A stretch of DNA of 9,929 bases. It comes from Phycisphaerae bacterium. Lineage in GTDB: Bacteria > Planctomycetota > Phycisphaerae > UBA1845 > Fen-1342. The notes beneath the pieces are model-generated. The model did no database searches and was not told the DNA's origin. It saw only the letters and a program-made list of their open reading frames with translations. Within the stretch, counting starts at the first letter, position 1. Every line of letters starts with the position of its first letter. Location of the stretch: the NCBI GenBank assembly GCA_020058145.1, contig JAGVEP010000525.1:1-9929 (forward strand), given 5' to 3'. The position numbers were made by a program, and so were the translations under genes. Below, piece after piece: positions 1-6,300 of the stretch.

Positions 1-228
1 GGGATGGGCGGTTTTTGGCGGGATTTGGTGGTATTCACCACAGAGACACAGAGACACAGAGAGGACAGTTCAAAGTTGCGAGTGCTGAATTCTGAACTCA
101 GAACCCATAACTTCCAATTTCGTATCTGCCCGGTGGCCGACCCGGGCACGCCCGCGTGGCGACCCATTAGGAAGCGTCAGTGCCGCCCGCGCGTTGACGG
201 TCGAGGCAGCGCGTGTTATCCAAGCCGC
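1..228. other. Non-coding stretch with repeats and small hairpins
   Basis: No gene is supported upstream of the methyltransferase fragment. The stretch holds one copy of the CACAGAG-type dispersed repeat (34-65). It also has a perfect 6-bp inverted repeat, TTCTGA-ac-TCAGAA, at 90-103, and a perfect 7-bp inverted repeat, TGCCCGG/CCGGGCA, at 127-148 with an 8-base loop. The open frame that runs through it shows no protein-like sequence before the ATG at 229. I see no clear promoter. Confidence 0.6.
34..65 (+). repeat. Dispersed CACAGAG-type repeat, copy A
   Basis: This is a 32-base element built from CACAGAGA steps, beginning TTCACCACAGAG and ending CACAGAGAGGA. The reverse complement of 2643-2674 matches it at 30 of 32 positions. 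The two differences are A-to-G changes, one in each internal ACACAGAG step. A looser relative lies inside the Tricorn gene at about 4803-4834. This type of short intergenic repeat is familiar from planctomycete and other large environmental genomes, but its function is unknown. Confidence 0.75.
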
Positions 229-435
229 ATGGCGAAGCGCACTTCCAGGCCGAAAGCCTCGCGACCGGGCGGACCGCCCGGCCGGCCGTCGTCGCTCGTC
301 GATACGCGCATCATTTACTGCGGCGACTGCCTGGACCAGCTCGGCAAGCTGCCCGACGGCTGCGTGGACCTGATCTACCTCGACCCGCCCTTCAATTCCA
401 ACCGCAACTACGAGGTCGTCAGCGGCAATCCATCC

Positions 436-460
436 GAGCCCCGAGCGCAAGCGAGCGGGT
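436..460 (+). repeat. Dispersed GCGCAAGCGAG repeat inside methyltransferase fragment
   Basis: A 25-base stretch contains the core GCGCAAGCGAG (445-455). This core is the reverse complement of CTCGCTTGCGC, the centre of the 27-bp tandem array at 2945-3241. It falls in the methyltransferase between the DPPF region and the DDRHAST block, adding about 8-12 residues (SEPRAQASGF) that I do not expect in the family. That it is an insertion is inference from the shared core and the break in family similarity. Confidence 0.55.
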
Positions 461-605
461 TTCCCGTGTGCTTCGACGACCGGCACGCGAGCACGCAGGC
501 GTACATCGACAACATGCGGCCGCGCTGCCAGCAACTCGCCCGCGTCCTCAAGCCCACGGGGAGTTTCTACTACCACTGCGACTGGCATGCCAGCCACGGC
601 GTCGT

Positions 606-610
606 GGAGG
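606..610 (+). promoter_or_regulatory. Ribosome binding site of the HNH gene
   Basis: GGAGG lies 7 bases before the ATG at 618 and fixes that start. It falls inside the last codons of the methyltransferase fragment, in the part that no longer resembles the methyltransferase. The HNH cassette therefore probably brought its own translation signal. Confidence 0.7.
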
Positions 611-617
611 CCGCTTG

Positions 618-1286
618 ATGAGCAAGCGGCGTTTTGAACTCTCGCGCGTCTCGGGCGCTGCAGTCACTGACAAACAACTGCTCGACGATCTCCGAAGAGT
701 TGCCGGGCAGTTGGGGCAGCAAACCGTTCCAGGACCCAAGTACCGTGAACTTGGGATGTATGACGATTCGACCGTCTTGCGTCGGTTCGGCTCCTGGAAC
801 AAGGCGCTGGAGGCCGCTGGCCTCAAGAAGTCGAATGAGTACATGATCGCGGATGAGCGTCTGTTCGAAAACATCCTCTCAATCTGGCAACGTCTCGGAA
901 GGCAGCCAAGACGCATTGACTTAGCGTCGGAGTTCTCGGAGTTTTCCCAGTCTCCGTACAACCGTCGCTTTGGTTCGTGGGGAGGGGCGCTGAGGGCCTT
1001 CGTGGACTATGCCAACGAGGGCACAGAGATCGCGGATGTTCCGGAACAGTCTTCTTGGACCTCGGCCATACGGACGCCGCGGGATCCGTCGTTGCGTCTT
1101 CGATACAAGGTACTGGTGCGCGATGGTTTCAAGTGCTCTCTGTGTGGCGCGAGCCCGGCAATCTCCGCTGGTGTCACCCTGCACCTTGACCACATCAAAC
1201 CTTGGAGCAAGGGAGGCGAAACCACCTTTGAGAATCTCCGAACGACATGCGAGCGCTGCAATCTGGGCAAAGGAAACGAGCTATAG
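618..1286 (+). CDS. HNH endonuclease with homing-endonuclease-type repeats
   Basis: The gene encodes a 222-residue putative DNA endonuclease. Two copies of the HNH-associated (homing endonuclease) repeat are visible. One is at residues about 42-69 and the other at about 101-129, each containing the signature RRFGSWxxAL. These modules are thought to bind DNA. The C-terminal HNH nuclease domain (about 160-222) has Cys173 and Cys176 (CSLC), then LHLDHIKPWSKGG (188-200) with the catalytic Asp191-His192. Asn206 and the second zinc knuckle CERCN (211-215) follow, so all key residues are present. The ATG at 618 overlaps the stop of the methyltransferase fragment (TGATG) and has a GGAGG at ideal spacing. 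The gene ends directly at a C-terminal methyltransferase/endonuclease remnant, so it occupies the position of the missing middle of that gene. It could be a selfish homing-type nuclease or a cargo gene. Its target is not known. Confidence 0.85.
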   Translation: MSKRRFELSRVSGAAVTDKQLLDDLRRVAGQLGQQTVPGPKYRELGMYDDSTVLRRFGSWNKALEAAGLKKSNEYMIADERLFENILSIWQRLGRQPRRIDLASEFSEFSQSPYNRRFGSWGGALRAFVDYANEGTEIADVPEQSSWTSAIRTPRDPSLRLRYKVLVRDGFKCSLCGASPAISAGVTLHLDHIKPWSKGGETTFENLRTTCERCNLGKGNEL

Positions 1287-1384
1287 ATGGGCGGTCATCG
1301 CGCTAAGCGGCATCCCCAAAAAGGCCCCGGTCGGCGACATGGGCATCGACGGCCGCATCTTCCCCCGTCTCCGCCGCCCCGTAG
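1282..1384 (+). pseudogene. C-terminal remnant of methyltransferase/endonuclease fusion, frameshifted
   Basis: In the frame starting at 1282 the sequence reads YRWAVIALSGIPKKAPVGD and then MGIDGRIFP. This resembles the C-terminal nuclease-like region that some large DNA methyltransferases carry, with a (G)DMGIDG block like the acidic part of a PD-(D/E)xK site. It begins exactly where the HNH gene ends. After FP the family usually continues VS(A/S)xP. That wording is found here only if one C of the five-C run at 1362-1366 is skipped, giving VSAAP followed by TAG (1382-1384). The rest of the domain is missing. It is too short to function and is best read as the far end of the gene begun at 229. 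The family assignment is from memory of the motif and not from an alignment. Confidence 0.65.
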
Positions 1385-1418
1385 AAGCGTGGCGAACGCC
1401 GATTACGATGTGCCAGTC

Positions 1419-1422
1419 GGAG
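1419..1422 (+). promoter_or_regulatory. Ribosome binding site of the serine protease
   Basis: GGAG lies 7 bases before the ATG at 1430. It supports that start over the in-frame ATG at 1478 (residue 17). Confidence 0.55.
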
Positions 1423-1429
1423 TCTATGA

Positions 1430-2167
1430 ATGACACCTGAGGCCACAATCGACCACCTGCGAGAGCGGATATTCCACATGTCCGTTCAAACCGCGGAGGG
1501 TGCAATCTGGTCGGCAACGTGTTTCTACATTGCGCGACTGCTTCCGTCCAACCGAATCGTCGTCGCCACGGCTGCACATGCAGTGAAGTTCTCCGAAACT
1601 ACGAAGATCGACTGGGTGTTTCGGCGCTTCACAGGCGACGGCAGCTGCGTCGCTGAAATGCGATTCTCCACGAACGACAGCGAAGAGCTGAAACGCCCGT
1701 ACCGCTTCTACAAGCTTGCGGACGTTGCATTCATCGTGCTGCCACCGCCTGACTACGAGGCGCACGGCGAACTGATTCCGACCACCCTCGAGCCGGCGAT
1801 GGTGCTCGAACAGACCAAGGCAATCACACCGGGTACACGAGTGGGTTGGATGGGATTCCCCGGAACGGTTGAAGCGTTCTTGGGTGCTCCTCAACTGTGC
1901 TACTACGAGGGTGTCGTGTCGGCCTTCCATGCAAAGGGCAGCCGCGGGCTCTACTTGGTCGACGGGCACAACTCGCGCGGAGTGAGTGGTGGACCAGTTT
2001 TTCACTGGCGAGACGGTGACCACCAGCCACAAATTGTGGGCATCGTGTCTGGCTATGGGTGCGAAGACGCCGACCTTCCAGGTTTGTGCGTGTTTGAACC
2101 GATTAATCCTGTCATCGGCTTCTTAAAGGCACAATACGGCACTGAGCCACGAGATGCCAAGACGTAG
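1430..2167 (+). CDS. Stand-alone trypsin-like serine peptidase
   Basis: The gene encodes a 245-residue protein with the three catalytic blocks of the chymotrypsin/trypsin fold in the right order. These are His50 in VVATAAHAV (44-52), Asp98 in KLADVAFIVLP (95-105), and Ser186 in NSRGVSGGPVF (181-191), whose GxSGGP is the classical nucleophile motif. QIVGIVSGYG (201-210) then forms the usual strand lining the substrate pocket. There is no signal peptide, membrane segment, PDZ domain or other partner domain, so it should be a cytosolic peptidase consisting of the catalytic domain only, unlike the HtrA/DegP family. It follows the methyltransferase/HNH wreckage with its own ribosome binding site. 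The next 1.2 kb carries no gene, so it appears to be transcribed alone. Small intracellular trypsin-like proteases do occur as effectors in defence loci, but no sensor gene is visible here, so its role is open. Confidence 0.85.
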   Translation: MTPEATIDHLRERIFHMSVQTAEGAIWSATCFYIARLLPSNRIVVATAAHAVKFSETTKIDWVFRRFTGDGSCVAEMRFSTNDSEELKRPYRFYKLADVAFIVLPPPDYEAHGELIPTTLEPAMVLEQTKAITPGTRVGWMGFPGTVEAFLGAPQLCYYEGVVSAFHAKGSRGLYLVDGHNSRGVSGGPVFHWRDGDHQPQIVGIVSGYGCEDADLPGLCVFEPINPVIGFLKAQYGTEPRDAKT

Positions 2168-2306
2168 CGCCGCACGGCCGTAGGCGCAGGGTATGCATCG
2201 CCGAGCATCTTCTCGCGCCCTGGGGCAATGTCGCTGCAGTTCGGGTCGAAACGCCAGGTGCCGAGGATGGGGCGCAGCGCGTCCGGGCTGGCACGCGGCG
2301 CAGCGT

Positions 2307-2579
2307 GGACCGGGCGCTCTCGTCGATGGACCGGGCGCTCCCGTCGGTGGACGGAAAACGCTGTTCGATGGACCGGGCGCTCCGGTGGATGGATCGACCG
2401 CTCCGGCCGATGGATCGATTGCTCCGGTCGGTGGATCGTCTGCTCCCGTCGATGGACGGAAAATAGCGCCCGATAAACCGGGCGCTCCCGTCGGCGGACG
2501 GAAAGTGCCGGTCGATGGCCCGGGCGCAGCGCGGGGTGGACGGAGAATGTCGGTCGGCGGACCGAAAAGAGGGCCGGCG
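2307..2579 (+). repeat. 21-bp direct tandem repeat, 13 units
   Basis: Thirteen consecutive units of exactly 21 bases fill 2307-2579 without gaps. Most begin GGAC or GGAT. The commonest form starts GGACCGGGCGCTCCCGTCG. A second form starting GGACGGAAA recurs at 2349, 2454 and 2496 (with GGACGGAGA at 2538), so the array is partly a higher-order repeat. There are no spacers, which rules out CRISPR. The 7-residue peptides it would encode (APVDGPG-like on +, PVHRRER-like on -) show no domain. Confidence 0.85.
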
Positions 2580-2642
2580 GGCGGTTTGGCGCTGGCGGGG
2601 CTGTTTTTAGAGGAAGGGCGTCGCCCCGTCGCTGGCCGCCGA

Positions 2643-2674
2643 TCCTCTCTGTGCCTCTGTGCCTCTGTGGTGAA
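2643..2674 (-). repeat. Dispersed CACAGAG-type repeat, copy B (inverted)
   Basis: The reverse complement begins TTCACCACAGAGGCACAGAG and matches copy A at 34-65 in 30 of 32 positions. It is in the opposite orientation, so the two copies bracket the methyltransferase/HNH/protease segment. Confidence 0.75.
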
Positions 2675-2699
2675 CTCTGGCCGTGCGCGCCTGCGTTCA

Positions 2700-2721
2700 C
2701 GTCGGACTCGGAGGTCCGACG
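2700..2721. repeat. Perfect hairpin CGTCGGAC/GTCCGACG
   Basis: An 8-bp perfect inverted repeat has the 6-base loop TCGGAG. It lies among other repeats and has no T-tract, so it is more likely a dispersed palindromic element than a terminator. Confidence 0.5.
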
Positions 2722-2730
2722 CTACTCGTC

Positions 2731-2759
2731 GCCTCGTTGCCAGTTGCCCTGTTGCCTCG
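2731..2759 (+). repeat. Short TTGCCTCG/TTGCCCTG run
   Basis: A handful of near-8-base steps (GCCTCGTTGCCAGTTGCCCT and onward) form a small tandem run. The same motif recurs as a longer run at 3241-3293, on the far side of the 27-bp array. Confidence 0.5.
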
Positions 2760-2767
2760 GTGCAAGG

Positions 2768-2800
2768 CAGCCATCAGCCGTCAGCCGTCAGCCGTCAGCG
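2768..2800 (+). repeat. 7-bp CAGCCGT tandem repeat
   Basis: The unit CAGCCAT (2768-2774) is followed by three exact CAGCCGT units (2775-2795) and a partial one. A relaxed relative, with TCAGCTTTCAGCCCTCAG and CCGTCAGCC, lies at 2878-2904. Confidence 0.65.
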
Positions 2801-2839
2801 AAAACAGAGGCGATCGAGCTCGCCGGCCGGAGTGCGCCG

Positions 2840-2857
2840 CGACGGCTTGCGCCGTCG
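2840..2857. repeat. Perfect hairpin CGACGGC/GCCGTCG
   Basis: A 7-bp perfect inverted repeat closes on a TTGC loop. It has no T-tract and sits between the two CAGCC-type runs. It is probably another dispersed palindrome. Confidence 0.45.
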
Positions 2858-2877
2858 TCTCGGATCAGCGTCTGGCA

Positions 2878-2904
2878 TCAGCTTTCAGCCCTCAGCCGTC
2901 AGCC
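2878..2904 (+). repeat. Degenerate TCAGC-type repeat
   Basis: About four imperfect 7-base steps (TCAGCTT, TCAGCCC, TCAGCCG, TCAGCC) repeat the theme of the CAGCCGT run at 2768-2800. Confidence 0.5.
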
Positions 2905-2918
2905 AAACCCTCCCCCGT

Positions 2919-2939
2919 CCCCTCCCTGCAAGAGAGGGG
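2919..2939. repeat. Hairpin CCCCTC/GAGGGG
   Basis: A 6-bp inverted repeat lies in a C-rich then G-rich stretch with a 9-base loop, immediately before the 27-bp array. It resembles the common C-rich/G-rich palindromic intergenic element and is not an obvious terminator. Confidence 0.45.
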
Positions 2940-2944
2940 GGGTT

Positions 2945-3241
2945 GACGCACTCGCTTGCGCTTCGTGTTCCGACGCACTCGCTGGCGCTTCGTGTTCCGA
3001 CGCACTCGCTGGCGCTTCGTGTTCCGACGCACTCGCTTGCGCTTCGTGTTCCGACGCACTCGCTTGCGCTTCGTGTTCCGACACACTCGCTTGCGCTTCG
3101 TGTTCTGACGCACTCGCTTGCGCTTCGTGTTCCGACACACTCGCTTGCGCTTCGTGTTCTGACGCACTCGCTTGCGCGTCGTGTTCTGATGCACTCGCTG
3201 GCGCTTCGTGTTCCGACGCACGCGCTGGCGCGGCTCCGTTC
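2945..3241 (+). repeat. 27-bp direct tandem repeat, about 11 units
   Basis: Ten units of exactly 27 bases run from 2945 to 3214, each starting GACGCACTCGCTTGCGC or a one- or two-base variant of it. An eleventh, decayed unit covers 3215-3241. Units differ at a few fixed sites: GACGCA/GACACA/GATGCA, CTTGCGC/CTGGCGC, and final TTCC/TTCT. The variants at 3080 and 3134 are identical, as are the consensus units at 3053 and 3107, which suggests duplication of a two-unit block. There are no spacers. The period is a multiple of three and lacks stops, so the array is open in several frames (THSLALRVP on +), but no protein character is seen. Confidence 0.9.
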
Positions 3242-3293
3242 GCCTGGTTGCCTCGTTGCCTGTTGCCTCGTTGCCCTGTTGCCTCGTTGCCTT
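3241..3293 (+). repeat. TTGCCTCG/TTGCCTG tandem run
   Basis: About six steps of 7-8 bases alternate between TTGCCTCG and TTGCC(C)TG, directly after the 27-bp array. The motif is shared with 2731-2759. Confidence 0.6.
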
Positions 3294-3366
3294 CTGTCTG
3301 AACTTGTCGCCGGATTGACGCCCGAACCCGAATACCTGACCTTATCCAGCCGCCAAATTGTGCAGT

Positions 3367-3372
3367 AAGGAG
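3367..3372 (+). promoter_or_regulatory. Ribosome binding site of the Tricorn-like protease
   Basis: AAGGAG lies 6 bases before the ATG at 3379. This is an almost ideal Shine-Dalgarno and fixes the start. No convincing promoter is visible in the short unique leader before it. Confidence 0.75.
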
Positions 3373-3378
3373 TAGGGC

Positions 3379-6300
3379 ATGGCGTTACGCCGTTTGTCGT
3401 CACACGAAGTCCACGCGCGCGTCGCGGTCCTGCTCGCGGTCAGCGCGGCGCTCCCCGCCGTCCGTGCCGATCGCAAGCCGCACGCGGCGATGATGCGCTT
3501 CCCGGATGTGAGCGCCACGCAGATCGTCTTCGCCTATGCCGACGATCTGTGGGTCGCACCGCGCGCGGGCGGCCTTGCGGTCCCGCTGGCGAGCCCCCCG
3601 GGAGGCGAGGCGTTCCCGCGCTTCAGCCCCGACGGTCAAACCGTCGCCCTCGTCGGCAATTACGACGGCAATCGCGACTTGTACACCATCCCCGTCACCG
3701 GCGGCGTGCCGTTCCGCGTCACCCACCACCCCGCGGGCGAGGTCCTGTGTGACTGGACGCCCGCTGGCCAGCGCCTGCTGTTCTTCGCCAGCGGTTACGA
3801 GGGGCTCGGACGGCAAACAGAACTCTACACCGTCAGTGCCGCAGGCGGGCTGCCTGAGAAGCTGCCCGTGCCCTACGGTGCGGTCGGCGCCATCAGCCCC
3901 GACGGCACCTGGCTGGCCTATACGCCACACACCAACGACGCCCGCACTTGGAAACGGTATCGTGGCGGCATGGCGACCGACATCTGGCTCTTCAACCTCC
4001 GCGAGCATACCTCGAAGAAGATCACGGACTGGGAGGGCACCGACAGCCAGCCGATGTGGCACGGCGACAAGATCTACTACATGTCCGACGACGGCCCGAG
4101 CCATCGCCTGAACATCTGGGTCTATGACTCCAGGACGGAGCGGCGCGAGCAGGTCACGAACTTCGACGTGGACGACGTCAAGTGGCCCGCCATCGGCCCT
4201 GGCCCGACCGGCGACGGTGAAATCGTCTTCCAAAGCGGCGCGGACCTCTACCTGCTCGACCTCAAGACCCGCCGCAGCCACACCATCGAGATCACCGTCC
4301 CTGGCGACCGGCCGAAAATCCGCCCGCAGCGAATCGATGTGCAGGGCCGCATCGAGGGCATGGATCTCTCGCCAACCGGCAAGCGGGCCGCATTCGAAGC
4401 CCGCGGCGATCTCTGGACGGCCCCGGCGCAGAAGGGCTCGCCGCGCCCCCTGACACGCACCAGCGGCGTGGCCGAGCGGAACCCGAACTGGAGCCCCGAC
4501 GGCCGCTGGCTCGCGTACTTCTCCGACCAGACCGGCGAGTACGAACTGTACGTCGCCCAGAGTGACGGCAAGGGCGAGACCCGGCGGCTGACCGACTCCG
4601 CGCCAGAGGTCACGCACGCGCTGTGGACCACGCCGGTCGATGGTTCGCGCCCCGCCGACCTAAGACTGCCGGCGTGCTTCCGCCACAACATGGCGTGGTC
4701 GCCGGACTCCAAGTACATCCTGTTCACCGATAAGGCCGGGGCGCTGTGGTTGCACACACTCGAGGAAGGCACGGAGCTGAGGCCGACCGAGGAGGGAGGG
4801 CGAAGGAGGCACGCAGGCACGCAGGGAGAGGAGGCGACGAGTACGGAACCCGCGACGGAGCCTGCTTCGGAGCCGGCGTCGGAGCCGGCCTCGAAACCGG
4901 CCGAAGCTGAGAAGATCGAAAGGCACGGCATTGCCAAGCCCGGCGCGACCATGCTTCTCGACATCGACCCCTGGGCGCGCCAGCCGCACGTGAGTTGGTC
5001 GCACGACTCCAACTGGATCGCCTACACGAGGCTCGGCGATAACGATCAGCCCGCGATCTGGCTCTATTCGCTCGTTACGGGCGACAAGCACCAGGTCACC
5101 AGCGGCGTGTTCAATGACACCTGGCCGACATTTGATCGCAAGGGCGACTATCTTTACTTTGCGACGAACCGTCGGTTCGCCGACCCGGTGTACGAGGACG
5201 TCGGCAGCACGTTTGTCTACACCGAGACGGACCAGCTCGCCGTTGTGCCGCTGCGCACCAAGGTCCCCTCGCCGTGGCTACCCAAGATCGACGAGGAGAC
5301 CTGGTCGGACAAGGCGAAGGACAAGGGCAACGATACAGATAAGGACAAGGATAAGGGCAAGGACAAGGAGAAGCCGTCCGAGCCCGAAAGCAAGCCCGCC
5401 GTCGCGGAGCCCGAGCCCCAGCCCCAGGCCACCCCTCCTGAACAGGAACCCTCCACCTGGCCCGCGACGACGCCGGCTAGTACGCAGTCAACCCAGAGCA
5501 AACCGGCGGAATCCAAGCCCGCCGAGCCAGCGAAGGCCGACAAGAAGGACGAAAAACCACTCGAAATCGACCTCGCCGACTTCGAGCAGCGCGCCATCCT
5601 GCTGCCCGTGCGAAACGGGGCATTCTACAACCTGGCCGTCAACCACGAGGGCAAGCTGATCTACGTGCGCGGCGGCTCACGCGGTACGCCGGCCGCGCCC
5701 AGCATCAAAATCTTCGATGTGAAAGACGAAGATCGCGAGGAAAAGACGGTCATCGACGGCGTGGGCGGCTTCGCCTGGTCGGCCGACGGCAAGAAGTTGC
5801 TCATCAGCCGCAACGGCTACGCCGTCATCGACGCCGCCCCAGGCCAGAATCCCACCAAGCTCATCCCGCTCGATGGCATGATCAAGGACATCGAGCCGCG
5901 CGAGGAGTGGCGGCAACTGCTCATCGACGCCTGGCGGATCGAGCGCGATTTCTTCTACGTCGCGAACATGCACGGGGTCGACTGGCCGGCTACGCGCGAC
6001 CACTACCTGAAGATGCTCGACGATTGCGTCTCACGAACCGACGTCGCGTTCCTGATCCGCGAGCTGATTTCCGAACTGAACGTCGGCCATGCGTACTACT
6101 TCGGCGGCGGCGAGGCCGGCGGCGAACCCGCGGTTTCCGTCGGCCTGCTCGGCTGCGATTTCGAGCTGCACGACGGCGCGTACCGCATCAGCAAGATCAT
6201 CCACGGCGGACCGTGGGACCTGGATGCCCGCGGCCCGCTCAGTCAACCCGGCGTGAAGGTCAAGGCGGGTGACTACCTGCTGGCCGTCAACGGCGTGCCC

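Larger units (their letters stand above)
229..618 (+). pseudogene. DNA methyltransferase (N6/N4 type), N-terminal fragment
   Basis: The fragment encodes 129 residues resembling the N-terminus of site-specific DNA-methyltransferases that modify an exocyclic amino group. The entry motif CGDCLDQLGKLPDG is at residues 31-44, and the catalytic motif IV, DLIYLDPPF, is at 47-55. These are followed by a DDRHASTQAYID block (83-94) and ARVLKPTGSFYYHCDWHASH (104-123). In this beta-type order the AdoMet-binding FxGxG motif lies downstream of DPPF. Here the frame diverges right after HASH and stops six residues later, so target recognition and cofactor binding are lost and the product cannot be an active methylase. 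The start at 229 is the first ATG before recognisable sequence; no convincing Shine-Dalgarno precedes it. Residues about 69-78 are encoded by a dispersed repeat (436-460) and look like an in-frame insertion. The HNH gene begins by overlapping the stop codon. A C-terminal remnant of the same family lies at 1282-1384. Confidence 0.8.
2168..3378. other. 1.2-kb gene-free repeat mosaic
   Basis: No credible gene lies between the serine protease and the Tricorn-like protease. The long open frames here (for example 2193-3368 on + and 2053-2700 or 2885-3403 on -) run through several unrelated repeat families. They stay open because the two main arrays have periods of 21 and 27 bases. In order the stretch holds the 21-bp array, the inverted CACAGAG repeat, several hairpins, short CAGCCGT and TTGCCTCG runs and the 27-bp array. 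A short unique leader to the next gene (about 3294-3378) ends it. Confidence 0.8.

Noticed and set aside
213..617. Upstream extension of the HNH gene to an ATG at 213
   Set aside because: It overlaps the methyltransferase motifs in another frame and is not protein-like. The ATG at 618 has a GGAGG at the right distance.
2307..2579. CRISPR-like or coding heptad array
   Set aside because: There are no spacers, and the 7-residue translation has no heptad hydrophobic pattern on either strand.
2945..3241. CRISPR array
   Set aside because: Units follow each other without spacers, so this is a tandem repeat. No cas gene is nearby.
3315..3347. Promoter for the Tricorn gene (TTGACG with TTATCC)
   Set aside because: The -35-like hexamer is good, but the only -10-like word is 21 bases away, too far, and there is no better candidate.
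2193..3368. A 391-codon open frame on + through the intergenic region
   Set aside because: It crosses unrelated repeat families, its peptide is a chain of repeat translations (APVDG, THSLALRVP), and it has no ribosome binding site or domain. It stays open because the repeat periods are multiples of three.
2885..3403. Open frames on - with 9-residue repeats (GTRSASECV and alternatives)
   Set aside because: Three - frames are open over the same array, which is expected from the 27-base period. None has a start signal or non-repeat domain.
6082..6093. Loss of the archaeal Tricorn catalytic Ser before His (here Gly903-His904)
   Set aside because: Archaeal Tricorn has Ser-His at this position, but from memory many bacterial homologues read VGHAY, so it looks like a subfamily norm and not a defect in this protein.
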